NCBI GenBank assembly: GCA_002347095.1
Contig: DDWZ01000006.1
Span: 24,552 to 88,551, forward strand
Length of the DNA: 64,000 bases
Origin: Desulfobulbaceae bacterium UBA2273
GTDB taxonomy: Bacteria; Desulfobacterota; Desulfobulbia; Desulfobulbales; Desulfurivibrionaceae
Direction: 5' to 3'
The notes beneath the pieces are model-generated. The model was given only the letters and a program-made list of their open reading frames with translations, did not search any database and was not told the DNA's origin. The position numbers were made by a program, and so were the translations under genes. Position 1 is the first letter of the stretch; each line of letters opens with the position of its first letter. Of this stretch, positions 35,249 through 47,893 are shown in pieces.

Positions 35249-36364
35249 TTATACACTGGACGAATGTGGTTCCGCAAGCCTTTGGTACTGATTGCCCGGT
35301 AAAGATGCCACCAGCCCCTGGAGTTCGAGGTGAAGAAGGATCTCGCTTATCCTGTGCGATGGGAGTTGCGCCGCCAGGATAATCTCTTCGATGTTTCGCG
35401 GGTACACCTCAAGCAGGGAGAAGACCTTGCCCTCTTCGGGGGGCAGGGGCGGGGCTTGCATCCTTGCTTCCGGAGGGGAGGCAGGAACGGCCAGGGCCAG
35501 CTCCGCAAGGATGTCGGCCGCGCTGTGCACAAGCTTGGCCCCTTCCTGGATCAGGCGGTGGCAGCCTTCGCTTTTCGGGGAATCGATCCTGCCGGGAATG
35601 GCAAAAACATCCCTGCCTTGCTCCAGCGCCTGGTGCGCGGTGATCAGGGTGCCGGACCGGTGGGCGGCTTCCACCACCACGACGCCCAGCGACAGCCCGC
35701 TGATAATTCGATTCCGGGCGGGAAAGCGAAACCCTTCCGGCAGGGTTCCCAGGGGGGTCTCGCTGATGATCGCGCCGTGGGCGGCGATCTGCGCATGGAG
35801 CTTCTGGTTTTGGCTGGGATAGACGATGTCCAGGCCGCAGCCCATGACCGCGATGGTCTTGCCCCCTGCCGCCAGCGCTCCCCGGTGGGCGGCGGTGTCT
35901 ATCCCCAGGGCAAAGCCGCTGGTGATGACCAGATCAAGGCGGGCCAGTTCCGTGGCCAGCCGCGCCGCCACCTGCAATCCGTAGGAGGAGGCCGCTCGTG
36001 CCCCGACCATGGCGATGCCCGGGTTGCTGAGGAGTTGCGGATTTCCCAACACATGGAGAATCACCGGCGGGTCGTTTATTTCCTTGAGCAGGGGAGGAAA
36101 GAGCGGATTGTCCCAGCAAAGCAGGGTGGTCCCTGCTTTTGCCGCCAGACGAAGCTCTTTGTCCGCTGCGGCCTCGGCAACGCTCCTCTGGTCGCACAGC
36201 GCGGCAATGGAGTCTTTGCGCAAAAAACCGCATTCCGCAAGCGCCTGGCGGCTGGCCGCGAGAATCTGCCGGGCGGAGCCGAATCGTTCGACAAGTTTTT
36301 TGAGGGTGGTTGGGCCGAGCCCCGGGGTAAAGGCGAGGGTGAGCCACTGGAGTCTGGTGTCCAT
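35249..36364 (-). CDS. dprA: DNA-processing protein DprA
   Basis: Single-stranded DNA-binding protein that loads RecA during natural transformation, 371 residues. An N-terminal helix-hairpin-helix-like region (LAFTPGLGPTTLKKLVERFG) is followed by the Rossmann fold: VGARAASSYGLQVAARLATE, VITSGFALGIDTAAHRGALA, GKTIAVMGCGLDIVYPSQN, and GLSLGVVVVEAAHRSGTLIT. A C-terminal winged-helix segment is present (IEEIILAAQLPSHRISEILL). topA follows. Confidence 0.95.
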   Translation of the reverse strand: MDTRLQWLTLAFTPGLGPTTLKKLVERFGSARQILAASRQALAECGFLRKDSIAALCDQRSVAEAAADKELRLAAKAGTTLLCWDNPLFPPLLKEINDPPVILHVLGNPQLLSNPGIAMVGARAASSYGLQVAARLATELARLDLVITSGFALGIDTAAHRGALAAGGKTIAVMGCGLDIVYPSQNQKLHAQIAAHGAIISETPLGTLPEGFRFPARNRIISGLSLGVVVVEAAHRSGTLITAHQALEQGRDVFAIPGRIDSPKSEGCHRLIQEGAKLVHSAADILAELALAVPASPPEARMQAPPLPPEEGKVFSLLEVYPRNIEEIILAAQLPSHRISEILLHLELQGLVASLPGNQYQRLAEPHSSSV

Positions 36365-36472
36365 GTCAGCAAGATCGCAAGGAAGAGAAGGAGAATGTTT
36401 ACAGTCCTGGTTGCGTCCGAAAATCCAGGAGAGGGTGATCTCAGGGTAAATTAATTGTCAGGTATTGGCACC

Positions 36473-36512
36473 AAAAAAACAGGACATCCGGCAGGGGAGG
36501 TCCTGTTTTTTT
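36473..36512. terminator. rpoD terminator, bidirectional in form
   Basis: AAAAAAACAGGA (36473-36484) pairs with TCCTGTTTTTTT (36501-36512). It follows the rpoD stop on the minus strand, and T/A runs on both sides would let it work both ways. Confidence 0.88.
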
Positions 36513-36526
36513 GGCGTATATGCCGG

Positions 36527-38137
<1,611 letters not shown>

Positions 38138-38224
38138 AGCTTTTTCACCCTCCTAAGTTAATTCGCCCCACCTCTTTAACTTATACAAAAGCTGTCCAAA
38201 AGCTGTCGAAAACGGGTACGAGCC

Positions 38225-39991
38225 CTATGAATGCAGGGCTTCGTCCATCTGGATTTTTTGGGTCATCAGCTCCATCAGGAGCTGCTCATTCTGGGTGTGC
38301 TGGGCTTCGCGTATTTGCTTCATGAGCCGTTCCTTTTTTGCCTTCAGGCTGGTTGAGGAGAGCCAGTTCAGCATTTCCCGGGCCATCTGCTCACGCATCT
38401 CTTCGGCATGCGAGGGCGTGGAGATGAGCAGGCGGGAAATAAAAGCCCGTTCCGGGCCGGTGGCAAGTTCAAGGAGCTGTTCCGGCCCGCCGGCGAGATC
38501 CGGCTGCCTCTTGAGCAGATGGAGAATGGCCAGGCCGAACTGGTTCATGATGATCTCCTCGAGGCCGGCCTCCAGAAAGGCGGGCAGATACTCGGGGTAG
38601 GCCACCAGGAATTCAAGGAGCTGGCGCTGTTTCATGGGGAGCTGGGCTTCGCCCTTGCCCTGGGCAACGGGTTTAGCTGCCTGGGTGCCGGATGACTGGG
38701 GGAGAATGACCCCGGCAAGGAGCTGCTGCGGGGTGAGGTCCAGTTTTTTGGCGAAATGCGAGACAAAAAGGGTGCGCTGGAGATGTTGATCGCCGATGGC
38801 CTTGATCAACTCCTGCAGTTCCGCCACGATCTTGGCTTTGCCCGCCACGCTCGAGCCGTATTGGGCGACGAGCTTGTCAAAAACAAATTCCGGCAGAGGC
38901 ATGGCGCTTTTCAGGTGTTTGTGCAACCCCTCCCGGCCAAATTCCCGGACAAAGGTGTCCGGATCATGGGCTTCGGGCAGCACGGCGATTCTGGCCGTGA
39001 CCTGTTCGCTCAAAAAAAGCGGGACCGAGCGCATGGCGGCTTTGAGTCCGGCCTGGTCTCCGTCAAAAAGCAGGATCACTTCGTCGGTGTAGCCTTTAAG
39101 CGAGCGGACATGGGCTTGGGTCAGGGCGGTGCCCAGGGGGGCGACCACATTGCGCACCCCATGCACGGCCAAGGAGAGTAGATCGAAGTTGCCTTCAACC
39201 ACCAGGCAGTTTTTCGCCTGGCGGATGTATTCGCGATTCTGATAGAGGCCGAAGAGGGTCCGGCTTTTGTCAAAAACCGGGGATTCCGGCGAGTTCATGT
39301 ACTTGGGCTGGCCATCGTCCAGGATGCGGCCGCCAAAGGCGACGACCCTGCCGGTCAGGCCGACGATGGGAAACATGACCCGGTTGCGGAAGCGGTCATA
39401 AAAGCCGGATTTCTCCCGGACCACGATCAGACCGGCCTCCTTGGCCGCTTCGATGGTGATATTCTGCTTGGGCAGGGTGTTGACGAGAAAATTCCAACTG
39501 TCCGGGGCAAAGCCCAGGCGGAATTCCGTGGTGATTTCCTCGGGGATGCCCCGTTTGCCAAGATATTCGCGGGCCTTTTGCGCGGTCGGGTCGGAAAGCA
39601 GGAGCTGATGAAAGAGCTCGGCGGCCTTTTCATTGGCGCTCTGCAACGCCTCGCGCTTTTGGGCTTTTTCCAGCTCCTGCGGATTCAGCGGTTTTTCCGG
39701 CAGGGGGATCTGGTATTTGCGGGCCAGCTCCTTCAGCGCCTCGACAAAGCTCAGACGGTGAAAGTTCATCATGAAGCTGAAGACGTCGCCCCCCTCGCCG
39801 CAACCAAAGCAGTGGTAGGTTTTGCGCTCCGGGTTGACGGTGAAGGATGGTGTTTTTTCGGAATGAAAGGGGCAAAGCCCCTTGAGGTTGGTGCCTGCGC
39901 GCTTGAGGGAGACATGCTCGCCGATGATCTCGGCGATGTCCACGGCGTCCTTGATGAGCTGGACGGTATCTTCTCCCTGATTCACAGCCAT
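38225..39991 (-). CDS. dnaG: DNA primase
   Basis: Makes RNA primers at the replication fork, 588 residues. The N-terminal zinc finger has the CHC2 pattern: LCPFHSEKTPSF, then YHCFGCGEGGD. The RNA-polymerase/TOPRIM core contains VVEGNFDLLSLAVHGVRNVV, APLGTALTQAH and VILLFDGDQAGLKAAMRSVP; the C-terminal helicase-binding domain is helical (EEMREQMAREMLNWLSSTSL). I start at the ATG complementary to 39989-39991 (MAVNQGEDTVQLIKDAVDIA); the open frame extends 30 residues upstream without family sequence. Confidence 0.96.
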   Translation of the reverse strand: MAVNQGEDTVQLIKDAVDIAEIIGEHVSLKRAGTNLKGLCPFHSEKTPSFTVNPERKTYHCFGCGEGGDVFSFMMNFHRLSFVEALKELARKYQIPLPEKPLNPQELEKAQKREALQSANEKAAELFHQLLLSDPTAQKAREYLGKRGIPEEITTEFRLGFAPDSWNFLVNTLPKQNITIEAAKEAGLIVVREKSGFYDRFRNRVMFPIVGLTGRVVAFGGRILDDGQPKYMNSPESPVFDKSRTLFGLYQNREYIRQAKNCLVVEGNFDLLSLAVHGVRNVVAPLGTALTQAHVRSLKGYTDEVILLFDGDQAGLKAAMRSVPLFLSEQVTARIAVLPEAHDPDTFVREFGREGLHKHLKSAMPLPEFVFDKLVAQYGSSVAGKAKIVAELQELIKAIGDQHLQRTLFVSHFAKKLDLTPQQLLAGVILPQSSGTQAAKPVAQGKGEAQLPMKQRQLLEFLVAYPEYLPAFLEAGLEEIIMNQFGLAILHLLKRQPDLAGGPEQLLELATGPERAFISRLLISTPSHAEEMREQMAREMLNWLSSTSLKAKKERLMKQIREAQHTQNEQLLMELMTQKIQMDEALHS

Positions 39992-40220
39992 ACCGTCAAA
40001 AAGACTCCTCACAGCAAAAGGAAAGGTACACGATCGAAAATAACTGGGGTATGATACAGCCCATCTTTCTGTGTAATCCATCTGAGGGGGGTGTCAAGCA
40101 AAAAACGTAGAAAAGTCAACTTTTTAGGTTGTTTTTGGTGTAAAGATTTTATTAAATAATTAAACCGTTGAGAACTTTTCCCGGCGCATGGGCCGGTGTT
40201 TTTCAGGAGAATCGTGCTGC

Positions 40221-42311
40221 ATGAAGAACCGTTATGATGAAAAAGAGGCTCAGGCCTTTGTGGGAGCCTATTCCAACTGCCCACGGGAGCTCGCTCTTCG
40301 GGTCTATACCTCGCGGCTGCTCGGTGCGGAAGAAGATCTTGTGCTGCATGGCGGGGGGAACACCTCGGTGAAATGCACCATCACCAATCTGGTGGGGGAA
40401 GCGCAGGAGATCCTCTATATCAAGGGGAGCGGCTGGGATCTTGGAGTCATCGCGCCCCAGGGTTTTCCCGGCCTTGATCTCGCCTATCTGCGCAAACTGC
40501 GGCAGGTCGGGGAGCTCAGCGATGCCGAGATGGTCAACCAGTTCCGCACCCATCTCCTGGATGCCGGTTCGCCCAATCCCTCCATCGAAACCCTGGTGCA
40601 TGCCTTTCTGCCGCAGCGGTTCATTGATCATACCCATGCCGACGCCATTGTCACCCTGACCAACCGGGAAGAGGCGGAAAAACATCTGCACGCGGCTCTG
40701 GGGGACAATATCGGCATTCTGCCCTTCATCATGCCGGGTCTGCCCCTGGCCTTGGCCATGGCCGAACTCCATGAGCGCAACCCCGGAATCGACTGCATCA
40801 TTCTCAAAAACCATGGCATCTTCACTTTTGGCGAGGATGCGAAAACCGCCTACGACCGCATGATAGAATGTGTGAGCCGGGCCGAGGCGTATCTTGCCAA
40901 GCGTGCCGCCGGGGCAACCGCAAGCCCTGTTGTCGATCCGGGGGTGGTGCAACCTTCGGTGGTGCTGCCCATTCTGCGGGGAGGCTTGAGTTTTGTCGAG
41001 GAGTCGGGCCGTCGTCGCACCATGCAACTGGCGGTCCGGCGGAATCAGGAGATCATCGCCGCCCTGGCCCGGCCGGACGCCAAGGAACTTTTCGTGGGCG
41101 GGGTGCTTACCCCGGACCATGTGATCCGCACCAAGAATTACCCCCTCTGGCTTGAGGCGGCTGGTCTGGATGAGGAGGAAACCAAGGCTGCGGTGCAAAG
41201 CGGACTTGCTCGATATCAGGAGGAGTATGACCAGTATTTCGCAGCCCAGACGGAAGCGAAACGGGTTGCCCGCACCAAGCTGGATTCCCTGCCGCGGATA
41301 GTGCTGGTGCCAGGGTTGGGGGTGGTCGCCGCCGGGTTCACCGGGAAGGATGCCGGGATCGCGGCGGATATCGCCGAGCACACCATCGCGGCCAAGCTGC
41401 TGGGCGCACCCCTTGGCCCGTATCGCGAACTCGGGCAGGATGCAATCTTCGACATGGAATACTGGGCCCTGGAGCAGGCCAAGCTGGGCAAGGCAAAGCC
41501 AAAGCCCCTTGAAGGCAGAACCGCGCTGGTCACCGGCGGGGGCGGGGCCATAGCCATGGGCATCGGCCGCAAGCTTCTGGAGGCCGGGGCAAGGGTCTTC
41601 ATGACCGATATCAACCAGGAACGGCTGGAAACCGTCTGTCATAACCTGGCCGACACCTTCGGCAGCCGCATGGTTTCCCCCTTGCTCATGGACGTGACCA
41701 GCGAAGAAGCGGTGCAGCTCGGCCTGGAGCAGTTGGTCATGCAATGCGGCGGCTTGGATATTTTGGTGCCCAACGCCGGCATCGCCCATGTGGCAAAGCT
41801 TGCCGACCTCAGCGAGGCCGCCTTCAGGCAGGTGATGGATGTCAATTGCATGGGGGTGTTTCAGGTGATCAAGGGGGCGATCCCAATTTTTAAGCGCCAG
41901 GGGACCGGCGGCAGTATCGTCATCAACAGCTCGAAAAACGTCTTTGCCCCGGGCGCCTCCTTTGGCGCCTACAGCGCTTCCAAGGCCGGGGCGCACCAGT
42001 TGGGCAAGATTGCCGCCCTGGAGCTGGCCGAGTTCGGGGTGCGGGTGAATATGATCAATGCCGATGCGATTTTCGATGACGGAGGCGTTTCCTCCGGGCT
42101 CTGGGATGTGGTGGGGCCCGAGCGGATGCGCTCCCGCAACCTCGACCCGGAAGGACTCAAGGACTATTATCGCCAGCGCAATCTGTTGAAAACCACGGTG
42201 CATGCCGACCATGTCGGCAACGCGGTGGTTTTTTTCGCCAGCGAACAGACCCCCACCACCGGCGCCACCCTGCCGGTGGATGGCGGGATCATGGCCGCCT
42301 TCCCGCGCTAA
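40221..42311 (+). CDS. bifunctional class II aldolase / short-chain dehydrogenase
   Basis: Two-domain enzyme of 696 residues. The N-terminal class II aldolase/adducin domain (about 1-400) has the zinc ligands in RFIDHTHADA and the DCIILKNHGIFTFGED segment. The C-terminal short-chain dehydrogenase domain (about 430-696) starts with ALVTGGGGAIAMGIGRKLLE, has LVPNAGIA and the catalytic pair in FGAYSASKAG, and ends GATLPVDGGIMAAFPR. The architecture matches the rhamnulose-1-phosphate aldolase/alcohol dehydrogenase (YuxG/RhaD-type) fusions. No sugar kinase, isomerase or transporter is nearby, so the natural substrate is uncertain. AGGAGA lies ten bases before the ATG. Confidence 0.9.
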   Translation: MKNRYDEKEAQAFVGAYSNCPRELALRVYTSRLLGAEEDLVLHGGGNTSVKCTITNLVGEAQEILYIKGSGWDLGVIAPQGFPGLDLAYLRKLRQVGELSDAEMVNQFRTHLLDAGSPNPSIETLVHAFLPQRFIDHTHADAIVTLTNREEAEKHLHAALGDNIGILPFIMPGLPLALAMAELHERNPGIDCIILKNHGIFTFGEDAKTAYDRMIECVSRAEAYLAKRAAGATASPVVDPGVVQPSVVLPILRGGLSFVEESGRRRTMQLAVRRNQEIIAALARPDAKELFVGGVLTPDHVIRTKNYPLWLEAAGLDEEETKAAVQSGLARYQEEYDQYFAAQTEAKRVARTKLDSLPRIVLVPGLGVVAAGFTGKDAGIAADIAEHTIAAKLLGAPLGPYRELGQDAIFDMEYWALEQAKLGKAKPKPLEGRTALVTGGGGAIAMGIGRKLLEAGARVFMTDINQERLETVCHNLADTFGSRMVSPLLMDVTSEEAVQLGLEQLVMQCGGLDILVPNAGIAHVAKLADLSEAAFRQVMDVNCMGVFQVIKGAIPIFKRQGTGGSIVINSSKNVFAPGASFGAYSASKAGAHQLGKIAALELAEFGVRVNMINADAIFDDGGVSSGLWDVVGPERMRSRNLDPEGLKDYYRQRNLLKTTVHADHVGNAVVFFASEQTPTTGATLPVDGGIMAAFPR

Positions 42312-42402
42312 GGTAAAGACAGGGCTGGAAATGGCGCCATCCTTGGTGTATGTTTGCCCAAGGCACACGGAAAAAAATGAAAAATCAAGGAGGCTGTTTT
42401 CC

Positions 42403-43005
42403 ATGGCGGAAATAAAGAGCACCATGGATATGGTGATGGAACGGGCGGCGCGGATGAGTGCCGGAGCAGGGGACAGCGATTATCTCGGCGAGGAACGGCT
42501 CAAGGAGGGCATGCGTCTCGGCGCCGCCTACATGCGCGGGGAACCGGGGCTGGCAGAAAGGCTTGCCGCTGTGTCGCCGGAGGAATCGGGGGTGGTGCGG
42601 AAAGGGGCGGTGCAATCCCTGCTGCGCAATATCTTCCTGGCCCGCGAGCTGGAGAAGCAGACCTTGGCGGACAAAGCCATGCAGGGCCTGATTGAGGTCG
42701 GGCAGGGGGATGGCGAGCTGCTCAAAATCCTGGCCGAGATGAAAAAGATTCTTGATGGCTACCGGCAGCATGGCGAGCAGCTCAAGGAACAGCTTGAAGC
42801 GCAGTTCACCCAGCAGATGGCCATGATGGAGCAGAATCTGGCCAAGCAGACCGGCATGGCCATGAAGCTGCAACCCTCCCAGCACCCCAAGTTTCAGGAG
42901 GAGTGGGCCAGGATTCAAGGCCAGCTCAACGAACAGTACGGCAAGGCCCTGCAGCAACTGAAGGATTTGGTGGAGCGCCATCTGGTTATGGAGGTTGCCC
43001 CGTAG
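42403..43005 (+). CDS. conserved hypothetical protein, coiled coil
   Basis: A 200-residue soluble protein of unknown function. The N-terminal half is helical with AEIKSTMDMVMERAARMSAG; residues about 105-195 are a Gln/Glu/Met-rich coiled coil (QHGEQLKEQLEAQFTQQMAM then QLNEQYGKALQQLKDLVERH). No signal peptide, cysteine motif or membrane segment is visible. A perfect AAGGAGG site precedes the ATG at 42403, which I prefer to the longer frame from 42202. It is followed closely by another small unknown gene. Confidence 0.72.
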   Translation: MAEIKSTMDMVMERAARMSAGAGDSDYLGEERLKEGMRLGAAYMRGEPGLAERLAAVSPEESGVVRKGAVQSLLRNIFLARELEKQTLADKAMQGLIEVGQGDGELLKILAEMKKILDGYRQHGEQLKEQLEAQFTQQMAMMEQNLAKQTGMAMKLQPSQHPKFQEEWARIQGQLNEQYGKALQQLKDLVERHLVMEVAP

Positions 43006-43037
43006 CCTGGGGCGACAGTTTCAGGCAAGGAGGGAAT

Positions 43038-43298
43038 ATGGAAGCAGAAATCTGGCTCGACGTGGCGGAGGCCGATCCCAAGGATCTGCCCGAGGTTGAA
43101 AAAAGGTTCAAGGATTGGTACGCCGCCGGGGCGGAGGCGCGCTACAATAAGCCGTGTTTTGGTTTCCTCACTGTGCTCGATAAGCCGCACCGCTACCAGG
43201 TGGATTTCGGGCAGGCCGATCTCACCCAATCCATTCAAGGGTTGCACGGCAAGCTCTACCGGTTCGGGGTCAAGGTTTTTGTCCATTTCATGCATTGA
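43038..43298 (+). CDS. small conserved hypothetical protein
   Basis: An 86-residue protein starting MEAEIWLDVAEADPKDLPEV and ending KLYRFGVKVFVHFMH. It is rich in aromatic residues and has a short alternating-strand look. GGAGGG precedes the ATG at 43038. The peptidase gene begins four bases after its stop, so the two are probably cotranscribed with the 42403 gene. I do not recognise the family. Confidence 0.68.
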   Translation: MEAEIWLDVAEADPKDLPEVEKRFKDWYAAGAEARYNKPCFGFLTVLDKPHRYQVDFGQADLTQSIQGLHGKLYRFGVKVFVHFMH

Positions 43299-43302
43299 GC
43301 CC

Positions 43303-44403
43303 ATGCCGAGGCAGGGAGTTCTTGAGCGGATCAGGCGCAGCCTCAAGCGGCGCCAGCTCGACGGTATCCTGGTGACCCAGCCGGAAAACCGCAGGTATCT
43401 GAGCGGCTATACGGCCAGGGATCATGCGATTAACGAGAGCGCGGGCGTCCTGCTCATCCCCTGCGAGGGCGAGCCCTATCTGCTCACCGACTCCCGGTTT
43501 TACTTGCAGGCGGAGCAGGAGGCGGCGGGTTTCCGGGTCAAGCTCTATCCCCGTGGCTTATTCCCCCTGCTGCGCTTGCTGCTCAAGCGGCTGCGCATCA
43601 AACGGCTGGCCTTTGAGAGCCATTATTTCCTGCATTCCACCTCCCTGACCCTGGCCAAGCTGGCGGACAGTCTCACGGTGGAGCTGGCGCCGCTCACCGG
43701 GTTTGTCGAGGAGTTGCGGCTGGCAAAGGATGCAACGGAGCTGGCCAGGATCGAACGGGCGGTGCTGCTCAACGAAGCGGTGTTTCAGGAGATCTATTCC
43801 ACCCTGCGGCCGGGCCAGACCGAGAAAGAGGTGGCCCTGGCCATTGAAAACGGGATGCGGCTCAAGGGCGCGGAGCGGCCGAGCTTCGAAACCATCGTCG
43901 CTTCCGGCCCCAACGCGGCCCTGCCCCATGCTGTTCCCTCTGACCGGCCATTGGCCGCGGGGGAAACCATTGTCATCGACATGGGCCTTGTTCTGGACGG
44001 CTACTGTTCGGACATGACCCGCACCGTGGTGCTGGGCACCCCGGATGACAAAACAGTGGCGCTCTTTCGCCTGGTGCGCAAGGCGCAACTGGCAGGGCTT
44101 AATAGCCTGCGCGCCGGGATCAGCGGCATGGCGGTGGACAAGATCGCCCGCGGGGTGATCGAGCGGGCGGGTTTGGGCGAGCGGTTCGGCCACGGCCTGG
44201 GCCACGGGGTGGGCCTCAATGTCCACGAAGGCCCTTCGCTTAACTACCGGAACCGCAAGCCCCTTGGGGCCGGCATGGTGGTCACGGTGGAGCCGGGGGT
44301 GTATATTCCGGATTGGGGCGGGATTCGCCTTGAGAACATGGCGGTGATTGAAGAAGAGGGATGTAGGGTGTTGAATCGGGACACCACCTTTCTTGATCTC
44401 TAA
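43303..44403 (+). CDS. M24 family Xaa-Pro aminopeptidase
   Basis: Dinuclear-metal peptidase of the creatinase/aminopeptidase P fold, 366 residues, predicted to cut N-terminal residues before proline. The N-terminal creatinase-N domain (about 1-125) includes GILVTQPENRRYLSGYTARD. All five metal ligands are present: the two Asp in VIDMGLVLDGYCSDMTRT, His in FGHGLGHGVGL, Glu in VVTVEPGVYIPDWGGI, and Glu in RLENMAVIEE. I start at ATG 43303, just after the preceding gene. Confidence 0.92.
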   Translation: MPRQGVLERIRRSLKRRQLDGILVTQPENRRYLSGYTARDHAINESAGVLLIPCEGEPYLLTDSRFYLQAEQEAAGFRVKLYPRGLFPLLRLLLKRLRIKRLAFESHYFLHSTSLTLAKLADSLTVELAPLTGFVEELRLAKDATELARIERAVLLNEAVFQEIYSTLRPGQTEKEVALAIENGMRLKGAERPSFETIVASGPNAALPHAVPSDRPLAAGETIVIDMGLVLDGYCSDMTRTVVLGTPDDKTVALFRLVRKAQLAGLNSLRAGISGMAVDKIARGVIERAGLGERFGHGLGHGVGLNVHEGPSLNYRNRKPLGAGMVVTVEPGVYIPDWGGIRLENMAVIEEEGCRVLNRDTTFLDL

Positions 44404-44430
44404 ACAATTCGTAATCTGCTTCAAATCGGT

Positions 44431-44507
44431 GCTTCGACGGGCTCAGCACGAGCGGAATATCAATCTATTAAGACCCCATCCGTTCGGCCTGAGCCTGTCG
44501 AAGGGCT
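44431..44507. repeat. REP-like inverted pair, family A (copy 4)
   Basis: GCTTCGACGGGCTCAGCACG at 44431-44450 faces CCGTTCGGCCTGAGCCTGTC at 44480-44499, then GAAGGGC. It lies between two genes on the same strand (the Xaa-Pro peptidase and rph). Confidence 0.75.
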
Positions 44508-44564
44508 GTTTTTTCGAGACTGTCTAAACAAGCACCTCTTTCATTACTTTTCAGGAAATTCATT

Positions 44565-46378
<1,814 letters not shown>

Positions 46379-46436
46379 TAAGGGCGCAGGCGGATTAGGG
46401 CCTGTCGGGAAAATTTAAACTGAATCGGAGGGGTTT

Positions 46437-46808
46437 ATGGTTGATGTAGCGTATGCCGCGGATGCCGCGGCTGGTGCAGGTGGACCGGGAGGCTTGATGA
46501 GTTTTCTGCCGCTGGTGTTGATCTTTGTAGTGTTCTATTTTCTCCTGATCCGGCCGCAGCAGAAAAAGGCCAAGGAGCACCAGGAGTTCATCGCCAACCT
46601 GAAGAAGGGCGACGAGGTTCTCACCAGTGGCGGCCTTCAGGGCAAGATCACCGGGTTGACCGACCGGGTGGCGACCCTTGAGATTGCCGAGAATGTGCGG
46701 GTGAAGATTGCCCGTCCCTATATCCTGGGTTCGGTTGCGGGCGCGGAAGGCGGGGATGGAAAAGAGGGTGCGGCCTGCGCCATCGGCGGTGGCGGCAAAG
46801 GGTGTTGA
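46437..46808 (+). CDS. yajC: preprotein translocase subunit YajC
   Basis: Small single-span membrane protein of the SecDF-YajC complex, 123 residues. A Gly/Ala-rich N-terminus leads into the transmembrane helix FLPLVLIFVVFYFLLIRPQQ, followed by KKAKEHQEFIANLKKGDEVL and TSGGLQGKITGLTDRVATLE, the conserved cytosolic domain. The C-terminal tail is Gly/Cys-rich (GGDGKEGAACAIGGGGKGC), which is unusual. A terminator follows at once and the next genes are on the other strand, so secD and secF are not adjacent, unlike the usual tgt-yajC-secDF order. Confidence 0.94.
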   Translation: MVDVAYAADAAAGAGGPGGLMSFLPLVLIFVVFYFLLIRPQQKKAKEHQEFIANLKKGDEVLTSGGLQGKITGLTDRVATLEIAENVRVKIARPYILGSVAGAEGGDGKEGAACAIGGGGKGC

Positions 46809-46853
46809 GGCTGAGTGAGCCCTTCACCGGGAGTGAAGCGAAATGACGATGTT

Positions 46854-46887
46854 GGCCTGCCTGGGTTTTCCAGGCAGGCCTTTTTTT
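46854..46887 (+). terminator. yajC terminator
   Basis: GGCCTGCCTGG (46854-46864), loop, CCAGGCAGGCC (46870-46880), then seven T. Confidence 0.93.
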
Positions 46888-46912
46888 GTGCGGGCTGGCA
46901 AAGGAATGCCCT

Positions 46913-47842
46913 TTAGGCGACCCCGAGTTGAAAAAGCGCCGCGAGATAGGCCACATAGAGCGCCAGAAGCAAGATACCCCTTCTTCGTTCAATGAAGCCT
47001 GAGCGCGGAGGATACGTACACGCCAAGGCCACGAGACCAAACACCAACGCAATGGCGATCTCGCGCCAGGCAACGGTTATGGGATGGATAATGGCCGCGA
47101 CGGCGATGATGAAAATGCCGTTGAAGATATTGCTGCCAAGAATTGTTCCCAGGCCGACTTCGTCGTGTCCGCGCAGCTTGGCGATTATTGTTGTCGCGAG
47201 CTCGGGCACGGAGGTGCCAATCGCCACAATGGTTGCCCCGATAATGAATTCACCGACGCCAAAGGCAAGGGCGAGGCCCCTTGCTCCCTTCACAATGAAA
47301 TTTCCGGCTGCGACAAGAAGGGCAAGGCCGGCGACGCACGAAAGAACAACCAGCCATACTCGATGTTCGCCAAGAATTTTATCCGCAGCGCTTCGTTGCT
47401 TTCGTGCTTCGATGATCGTCGCCACAAGCCAGGCGCAAAACATGCCCAACATCAGCAAGCCGTCGATCCGGGACAGCTCGCCATCCAGAAACAGAACCCC
47501 TGTGATTATGGGAATCAGCACCCCCACGGGAAAATCCCGTTTTACGCTGTCGCGAGGACTTTGGATTCCGGAAATCAGCAAGGCAAGACCGAGAATCAGG
47601 GCAACATTGACAACATTACTGCCAAGGGCGTCGCCGAGAGAGATTTTGGGATTTCCCGCCAGAGCCGAATTTATGGCGACTGACAATTCCGGGCTGGAGG
47701 TGGCGAAAGCGGCAACGGTTGCGCCGATAATGCCCGGCCTAACCCTGGCGTAATGAGCCAGGCCGACCGCGCCGCGAACAAAAAGCTCGCCGCCGAGGCC
47801 GGCGCAGGCAACACCCAAAAGCAAAAGAGTATAATCGTTCAT
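46913..47842 (-). CDS. calcium/sodium antiporter family protein (YrbG-like)
   Basis: Integral membrane cation exchanger of the CaCA superfamily, 309 residues with about ten hydrophobic segments. The two alpha repeats are visible: VAAFATSSPELSVAINSALA then GNPKISLGDALGSNVVNVAL, and IVAIGTSVPELATTIIAKLR then GHDEVGLGTILGSNIFNGIF. Each contains the SPE/VPE and GSN residues that bind the cation in YrbG/NCX proteins. Ion specificity is inferred. It stands alone, about 50 bases upstream of nothing else on its strand except the neighbouring CoA-binding gene. Confidence 0.92.
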   Translation of the reverse strand: MNDYTLLLLGVACAGLGGELFVRGAVGLAHYARVRPGIIGATVAAFATSSPELSVAINSALAGNPKISLGDALGSNVVNVALILGLALLISGIQSPRDSVKRDFPVGVLIPIITGVLFLDGELSRIDGLLMLGMFCAWLVATIIEARKQRSAADKILGEHRVWLVVLSCVAGLALLVAAGNFIVKGARGLALAFGVGEFIIGATIVAIGTSVPELATTIIAKLRGHDEVGLGTILGSNIFNGIFIIAVAAIIHPITVAWREIAIALVFGLVALACTYPPRSGFIERRRGILLLALYVAYLAALFQLGVA

Positions 47843-47893
47843 TGCAACCCAAGTTGATTCAGCAATCCGACAATGAAAAAATGAGGGGCAGCC

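Noticed and set aside
40203-42425. 740-codon minus-strand frame
   Set aside because: Antisense to the aldolase/dehydrogenase fusion, which carries complete motifs in both domains.
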